Source of the DNA: Acidobacteriota bacterium
Lineage (GTDB): Bacteria > Acidobacteriota > Terriglobia > Terriglobales > Acidobacteriaceae
DNA: 34,604 bases
Assembly (NCBI GenBank): GCA_021827845.1
Contig: JAKAUB010000252.1
Location: 1 to 34,604, forward strand
Reading direction: 5' to 3'
Made by a program: the position numbers and the translations under genes. Below, in pieces: positions 29,537 to 34,604 of this stretch; position 1 is the stretch's first letter, and each line of letters begins with the position of its first letter. The notes below the pieces were generated by a model that saw only the letters and a list, made by a program, of their open reading frames with translations, was not told the DNA's origin and searched no databases.

Positions 29537-29756
29537 GTTGCCTAGACCCCGACGCCGTACTCGACGGGACCACCGTTGTCCCCCGCGTGAGAATAAAAAT
29601 CGTACGGGGTGCTGTGCTTGAAGCGGTAGCGGTCGCGCAGATTGCGGCCCACAAAAAATCCCAGCGCCAGCGCGCCGGTGGCCACCGATCCCCAGCCCAG
29701 GATTTGAACCCAGGGGATGTCGGAGAGCTCGGGAAGCTTTTTCTGGATGGCTCGCA
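29537..29756. repeat. Direct repeat copy B (about 220 bp), 3' part of the full-length small membrane-protein gene
   Basis: See copy A at 27856-28075. Confidence 0.93.
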
Positions 29757-29814
29757 GTTCTTTCCGGGGTTCTGAAGTGCTTCGTGTGATGAAGCGCATG
29801 CTGAGGCTTCTCAT
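29542..29814 (-). CDS. Small single-TM membrane protein (90 aa), full-length copy
   Basis: MRSLSMRFITRSTSEPRKELRAIQKKLPELSDIPWVQILGWGSVATGALALGFFVGRNLRDRYRFKHSTPYDFYSHAGDNGGPVEYGVGV; coding status supported by synonymous-only divergence from copy A. Confidence 0.75.
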   Translation of the reverse strand: MRSLSMRFITRSTSEPRKELRAIQKKLPELSDIPWVQILGWGSVATGALALGFFVGRNLRDRYRFKHSTPYDFYSHAGDNGGPVEYGVGV

Positions 29815-29907
29815 GGCCGAATCTTACCGCAAATCGGCCCGGCTTCGCCAAATTTCCATGAACGTTTCATCCCGGAATAATAATCGACGGTCCGTCCCGC
29901 AAATCTT

Positions 29908-30975
29908 CTACCGGGCGCGATCTTCAAGGTCGGGATACTGCTCGATTTGGCGCAGCAGTTGCAGCTTGCGTGCCGGCGGCAGCAGGCTGGCTTCTACGGA
30001 ATTGCCCGCAAGCTCCCGCAAATGTTCGGCCGTAAAACCGAAGACGCGGCTCGCCAGTAGATACTCCTCCGCAAGGTCGCTGCCAAACAGCGCGGGGTCG
30101 TCGGAGTTCAGCGTCACCATCAGGCCGCGGTCAAAATAATTGCGGACGGGGTGGTCCTCCACTTTCACACAGCAACCGGTGCGAACGTTGCTGGTGATGC
30201 AGATTTCCAGCGGAATCTGCTTCTGTGCCAGCACTTCGAGCAGATCTTCATCTTGCGCCGCGCTCAGCGCATGTCCCAGCCGTTCCGCGCCGATGTTAAT
30301 CGCTGACCAGATGCCCTCCGGCCCGACTGTTTCGCCGGCATGTGCCGTCAGGTGCAGGCCAGCCTGCCGCGCCTCAGCGTACAGATCCCGAAATGGCTCG
30401 GCCCCGGTGCGCCGCTCATCGCCGCCGATGCCGATTCCAGCGATCGACGGATGCTCGGCCTGCATCTCCGCCGCCTTGCGAAAGACGCGCGCTGCTTCTT
30501 CGGCGCCAAAGTGCCGTACCGCGTCGAATATCCAAAGTACCGAGACGCCGAAGTCCCGCTCGCCACGCACCCGGCCCCGCTCCATACCGGCAAAAAGCGG
30601 CTCGAAGGCAACGCGCTTCCAGTAATAGACCACACCGACGGAGACGTAGACTTCCGCGTGCGCCACCCCCGCGGCTCGGAGGCCGCGCATCATTGCGTAG
30701 GTAATCTCCTCGTAGTCCTCGGGCGTGCGCAGCCGCTCCGTAATCGCTTTGAACGCGAGGAGAAAGCCGGTGAAGTCGGTGTAGTGATACAGCGACTGCG
30801 CGGCCTCTAGGGAAAGCGGCTCCGCGTCGCTCCGGCGGCTCAGGCTTACCAGCGTCTCCGGTGTGACGGTGCCTTCCAGATGAAGGTGCAGCTCCGCCTT
30901 GGGCAGCCCGCGCACCCATTGCGCCAACGCTGCGTCATCGGTTGCCTGCGACGGGGAGTGCGGACGCGCGTGCAT
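29908..30975 (-). CDS. add: Adenosine deaminase family protein
   Basis: LPKAELHLHLEGTVTPETL, LTAHAGETVGPEGIWSAINIGAERLGHALSA, EICITSNVRTGCCV, VTLNSDDPALFGSDLAEEY. Start at MHARPHS; overlaps the permease stop (TGATG). Confidence 0.9.
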   Translation of the reverse strand: MHARPHSPSQATDDAALAQWVRGLPKAELHLHLEGTVTPETLVSLSRRSDAEPLSLEAAQSLYHYTDFTGFLLAFKAITERLRTPEDYEEITYAMMRGLRAAGVAHAEVYVSVGVVYYWKRVAFEPLFAGMERGRVRGERDFGVSVLWIFDAVRHFGAEEAARVFRKAAEMQAEHPSIAGIGIGGDERRTGAEPFRDLYAEARQAGLHLTAHAGETVGPEGIWSAINIGAERLGHALSAAQDEDLLEVLAQKQIPLEICITSNVRTGCCVKVEDHPVRNYFDRGLMVTLNSDDPALFGSDLAEEYLLASRVFGFTAEHLRELAGNSVEASLLPPARKLQLLRQIEQYPDLEDRAR

Positions 30976-32495
30976 CACGCCCGCTTCCGTGCGGAGGCAG
31001 CAAACTCGCTGTGGTGCCGGCTGTACAGGAAGTAGACCAGCAGGCCGAGCCCGAGCCAGACAAAAAAGCTGAGCCACGTCAAAATGGGCAGCCCAACCAT
31101 CAGTAATCCACAGAAGAAGACGCTCAGCAGCGGAATAATCGCGCCGCCCGGACAGCGAAACGCGCGATGCCGGTTGGGATCCTTATAGCGCAGAATGATC
31201 ACGCCCGCCGATACCAGCACAAACGCGAACAGGGTGCCGATGTTCGAGAGATTGGCGAACGTGCCGATGTCGAGCAGGCCCGCAGGAACCCCAACGAAGA
31301 CTCCAGCAATCCACGTGGCGGCCGCCGGCGTGCGAAAACGCGGATGAACGCGGCTGAACAGCGCCGGCAGCAGACCGTCGCGCGACATGGCAAACCACAC
31401 CCGCGCCTGGCCGATCTGAAATACGAGAATGGACGAGATCATCCCCAGCAGCGCGCCAAAGATCACAACCAGCTCCACCCAGTGCAGGCTGTTGCTATGG
31501 TTGTGCAGATACAGCCGCCGCAGCGTGTTCACGACGGGGGCAGCGTCATCGGTCAGCAGCTTCCAGTGCACCAGGCCGGTCAGCACCAGCGCGACGGCAA
31601 CGTACAGGAGGGTGGCGACGATCAGCGTGGCAATAATTCCGATGGGAACATCGCGCTGCGGGTGCCGGCACTCCTCGGCCGCCGTCGAGACCGAGTCAAA
31701 CCCGATATAGGTGAAAAAGATGATCGATCCGCCGGTCAGAACGCCGGGCCAGCCATTCGGATAAAACGGGTGCCAGTTGCTGGTGTGAATAAACTGTGCG
31801 CCAAAGGCGACGAACAAAAGCACCGCGCCGATCTTGAGCAGCACCATCACGTTGTTGGTTTCGGCCGACTCCCGGATGCCACGCACCAGCACCACCGTGA
31901 TGAGCATGACGATTAGAAATGCCGGGACGTTGAAGCCAAAGTGCCATCCAGGCAGGTAGAGCGTCGCGCCACTCAGGCTCTGCAGGCCGCTGGGCAGGTA
32001 GGCCGGCGTAATCCATCGCAGCGCGGGATGAATGCCAAACCAGTCGAGCAGCGCCACCGTATGCGCCGCGAACCCGACGCTCACGGCCATGTTTGAAAAC
32101 GCGTACTCCAGGATCAAATCCCAGCCGATGATCCACGCGATCAGCTCGCCCATGATCACGTACGTGTACGTATAAGCGCTGCCCGCAATAGGGATCATGG
32201 AGGCGAGCTCCGCGTAGCAGAGGCCGGTGAACCCACAGACGATGGCGACGAGGAACAGTGAGACGGCAAGCGCTGGCCCCGCGCCGGGACGGCCGGCCAT
32301 GGCACTGTGGCGCACTAGAAAGTCGAGAACCGGCGTATCCAGCAGGGAAGCGCCGGAGCCGCTCTCGCCCGCAATGGCGGTGCCGATGACGGTGAATATG
32401 CCGGATCCAATGACAGCGCCGATGCCGAGAGCCGTGAGAGAAACCGGCCCCAGCGTCTTTTTCAGGCGCGTCTCGGGGTTCTCCGAATCCTGCAC
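30975..32495 (-). CDS. APC-family amino-acid permease (cationic amino-acid transporter-like)
   Basis: LKKTLGPVSLTALGIGAVIGSGIFTVIGTAIA, GLCYAELASMIPIAGSAYTYTYVIMGELIAWIIGWDLILEY, FFTYIGFDSVSTAAEECRHPQRDVPIGI. Confidence 0.93.
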   Translation of the reverse strand: MQDSENPETRLKKTLGPVSLTALGIGAVIGSGIFTVIGTAIAGESGSGASLLDTPVLDFLVRHSAMAGRPGAGPALAVSLFLVAIVCGFTGLCYAELASMIPIAGSAYTYTYVIMGELIAWIIGWDLILEYAFSNMAVSVGFAAHTVALLDWFGIHPALRWITPAYLPSGLQSLSGATLYLPGWHFGFNVPAFLIVMLITVVLVRGIRESAETNNVMVLLKIGAVLLFVAFGAQFIHTSNWHPFYPNGWPGVLTGGSIIFFTYIGFDSVSTAAEECRHPQRDVPIGIIATLIVATLLYVAVALVLTGLVHWKLLTDDAAPVVNTLRRLYLHNHSNSLHWVELVVIFGALLGMISSILVFQIGQARVWFAMSRDGLLPALFSRVHPRFRTPAAATWIAGVFVGVPAGLLDIGTFANLSNIGTLFAFVLVSAGVIILRYKDPNRHRAFRCPGGAIIPLLSVFFCGLLMVGLPILTWLSFFVWLGLGLLVYFLYSRHHSEFAASARKRA

Positions 32496-32556
32496 CAGCT
32501 TGTCGATGGATTTGGTCGCGAAGATCTGTTTCGACAGAGTCTGGCTCCTGCGGTCG

Positions 32557-32585
32557 CCGGCGCCTGCGGGGATTGCAGGCGCCGG
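32557..32585. other. Perfect 11-bp stem-loop between permease and K/R-rich ORF
   Basis: CCGGCGCCTGC - GGGGATT - GCAGGCGCCGG; T-rich tail (TTGGTTTT) on the + side only. Confidence 0.7.
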
Positions 32586-32607
32586 TTGGTTTTCGCCGTT
32601 GTGCTGG

Positions 32608-32763
32608 CTAGCGCTTGCTGGCTCCGCGGGTCAATTTCCGGACTTTCTTCTTGGCGGAGCCACGAGGGGTGGTCCGCTTGGGCTTGGGGGTGGCCTTTTT
32701 GCGTGCGGTCCGCTTCACCTTTTTGCGTTCCGTGCGGTCAGAGATTGCTTTTGTATTTGCCAT
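32608..32763 (-). CDS. 51-aa Lys/Arg-rich basic protein (histone-tail-like); not in the supplied ORF track
   Basis: Manual translation: MANTKAISDRTERKKVKRTARKKATPKPKRTTPRGSAKKKVRKLTRGASKR then TAG; 22 K/R of 51 residues, 2 acidic. GGAG about 12 nt upstream of the ATG. Confidence 0.65.
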   Translation of the reverse strand: MANTKAISDRTERKKVKRTARKKATPKPKRTTPRGSAKKKVRKLTRGASKR

Positions 32764-32838
32764 TCGTTGTCAGTGCTCCGTACTTCTCCAAAAAAGTTAT
32801 GCCAGCGCGGTCCGCAGAAACATCCGTCGCCGGGCGGA

Positions 32839-34604
32839 CTACATCCGCTCCAGTTGCGCAAATTTCTCTACAAGTTTCTTGATGCCGAACCGAGAGAATT
32901 GTACCGTAACCTTCGCATCTTCCCCTTCACCCTCACGGCGGAAGACCACGCCTTCGCCGTATTTCGGATGACGCACACGCTGCCCGCTGCGAAAGCCCGT
33001 CGCGCCGGAGGTTTCAGGTGTGGGCAGCTTCGGCCGCGGAAACTTTTGTCCGCGTACCTTGAAAAACTCCGCCACGTTGTCGATGGAATTCTTCTCGCGT
33101 CCGGCTGCTCCGGCTGCCGGCTTGTATTCCGCGCTCTGGTCCTCATCCTCGTACGACCACTGGCTGGCGGCGGGCCGCTGCTGACGCGCACCCTGCCACG
33201 GCCGCGTGGATTGCGCCGCATAACCGCCCCAGCTTTCGGCTGGCGCAGGCGCGCTCAGGTCTTCAATCAGGTTCGGCGGAATCTCACCGACAAAGCGTGA
33301 GGGCGTCGAGGGTTCCGGTGAATCATTGCCATAGCGGCGGCGGAAGCGCGCCCGCGTCACCAGCAGGGCATTCATCGCTCGCGTTATGCCGACGTAGCAA
33401 AGCCGCCGCTCCTCTTCCAAACCTGCGGGGTCGCCCGCTGTGCGCGAATGCGGAAACAGTCCCTCTTCCATGCCCGCGAGAAACACCAGTGGAAACTCCA
33501 GCCCCTTGGCGGCGTGCAGCGTCATCAGCGTGACGCGCGCATTCGGATCGTACTTGTCCGTATCGCTGGCCAGTGCCGCGTGGTCCAGAAACTCCATCAG
33601 GCTCTCGCCGCGCTCATGGGCATCCTGGGCCGCGTTCACCAGTTCGCGCAGGTTTTCAATCCGCGACAGCGACTCCGGCGAAGCCTCCATCTCCAGCGCG
33701 CGGATGTACCCGCTGCGATCGATGAGAAACTTCACCAGCTCCGGCAACGTGGCGGCCTCGCCGGGTGCGCGGAACGCGGGCCGCTCTGAAACGTCCTCCG
33801 CGCCGCTGCGCATCTGGGCGGCACTCACCAGCGGCTTCTGCCGCTCGCCCGTGGGCTGGGCAAATGGCGAAAACTCCGCTGGATCGAAGGCGATATCCGC
33901 CTGCCCGGAGTCCTCGTCGGCCGCTGCCCCAAAGTCGAAGGCGATCGCCGCATCCTCGGTCGCATCCCCATTTGCATCCGCCGGCACGCCGTCCGCTCCG
34001 GCGTCGGCCGCCAGTTTTTCGGCGAATCCGGGGTGCAACATCGCGCGCGCATCGTCGATCAGCGTGCGAAACGTTTCGAGGGCTGCCACGGCGCGGGCCG
34101 GCACCAGCCGCTGCTCCACGGCATCCCGCAGCGCCTCCCAGGTGCTGCGGCCGGTCTCCAGCGCCATCCGCTCCAGCGTCTCTAGCGTCGCCTTGCCAAT
34201 GCCACGCACCGGAGTATTGATCACGCGCTGCAGCGCAATTGAGTCGCTGGGGTTCAGCACCAGCTTCAAATAGCTCAGCAGGTCTTTGATCTCCGCGCGC
34301 TCGTAGAAACTGAAGCCGCCGACCATGGTGTACTTCACGCCGTAGCGGCGCAGCGCCTCTTCAATCAGGCGCGACTGCGAATTGGTGCGGTAGAGCACGG
34401 CGACCCGCGGCGGCTCTTGCTCATTGCCGGTCTCGCGCAGAAATTTCTGGATGCGATCGGCAATGAACAGTGCCTCACCCTCGCCATCCAGCGCCTCATA
34501 CATGCCGATCAGGCTGCCGCCGTCACGCGCCGTCCACAGCTTCTTTCCCTTGCGCTGCAGGTTGTTGCCCACCACGGCGCCCGCTGCTTCAAGAATCACC
34601 TGCG
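32839..34604 (-). CDS. UvrD/PcrA-family ATP-dependent DNA helicase, C-terminal part (5' end outside window)
   Basis: VAVLYRTNSQSRLIEEALRRYGVKYTMVGGFSFYERAEIKDLLSYLKLVLNPSD, VRGIGKATLE, VTLMTLHAAKGLEFPLVFLAGMEEGLFPH, EEERRLCYVGITRA; C-terminal TGFRSGQRVRHPKYGEGVV. Confidence 0.95.
   Translation of the reverse strand, partial: QVILEAAGAVVGNNLQRKGKKLWTARDGGSLIGMYEALDGEGEALFIADRIQKFLRETGNEQEPPRVAVLYRTNSQSRLIEEALRRYGVKYTMVGGFSFYERAEIKDLLSYLKLVLNPSDSIALQRVINTPVRGIGKATLETLERMALETGRSTWEALRDAVEQRLVPARAVAALETFRTLIDDARAMLHPGFAEKLAADAGADGVPADANGDATEDAAIAFDFGAAADEDSGQADIAFDPAEFSPFAQPTGERQKPLVSAAQMRSGAEDVSERPAFRAPGEAATLPELVKFLIDRSGYIRALEMEASPESLSRIENLRELVNAAQDAHERGESLMEFLDHAALASDTDKYDPNARVTLMTLHAAKGLEFPLVFLAGMEEGLFPHSRTAGDPAGLEEERRLCYVGITRAMNALLVTRARFRRRYGNDSPEPSTPSRFVGEIPPNLIEDLSAPAPAESWGGYAAQSTRPWQGARQQRPAASQWSYEDEDQSAEYKPAAGAAGREKNSIDNVAEFFKVRGQKFPRPKLPTPETSGATGFRSGQRVRHPKYGEGVVFRREGEGEDAKVTVQFSRFGIKKLVEKFAQLERM

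Noticed and set aside
1-34604. CRISPR arrays, toxin-antitoxin, restriction-modification or prophage modules
   Set aside because: Looked for regularly spaced short repeats and hallmark proteins on both strands; none found.

Overview
A 34.6 kb window of a high-GC bacterial chromosome. Gene content and protein style point to Acidobacteriota (Terriglobia-like), but this was inferred without a database search. Recognisable genes: rarA; a TrmH/SpoU-family RNA methyltransferase; a Sua5/YrdC-family threonylcarbamoyl-AMP synthase; a YdcF-like DUF218 protein; a CRTAC1/FG-GAP protein divergent from a TPR protein; a carbohydrate locus (divergent membrane regulator, Oar-like TonB-dependent receptor, GH31, six-hairpin glycosidase); tRNA-Ser(CGA) followed by a decayed Y1/RAYT transposase remnant; a wHTH-TPR regulator; a secreted protein with Ig-like repeats; acnA; two lower-GC membrane genes (a GT-C-like protein and an acyltransferase-3); an amino-acid permease coupled to add; and the 3' part of a UvrD/PcrA helicase. 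The most notable structures are: (1) two direct copies (about 220 bp) of the 3' end of a small conserved membrane-protein gene, each lying just after one lower-GC foreign-looking gene, with nine substitutions between copies, all synonymous; (2) an exact 19-bp direct repeat bracketing a low-GC orphan membrane gene, inserted at the junction of two convergent genes so that the repeat carries both genes' stop codons; (3) an unlisted 51-codon Lys/Arg-rich (about 43% K+R) histone-tail-like ORF upstream of the permease. No CRISPR array, rRNA, intact transposase or integrase was seen.
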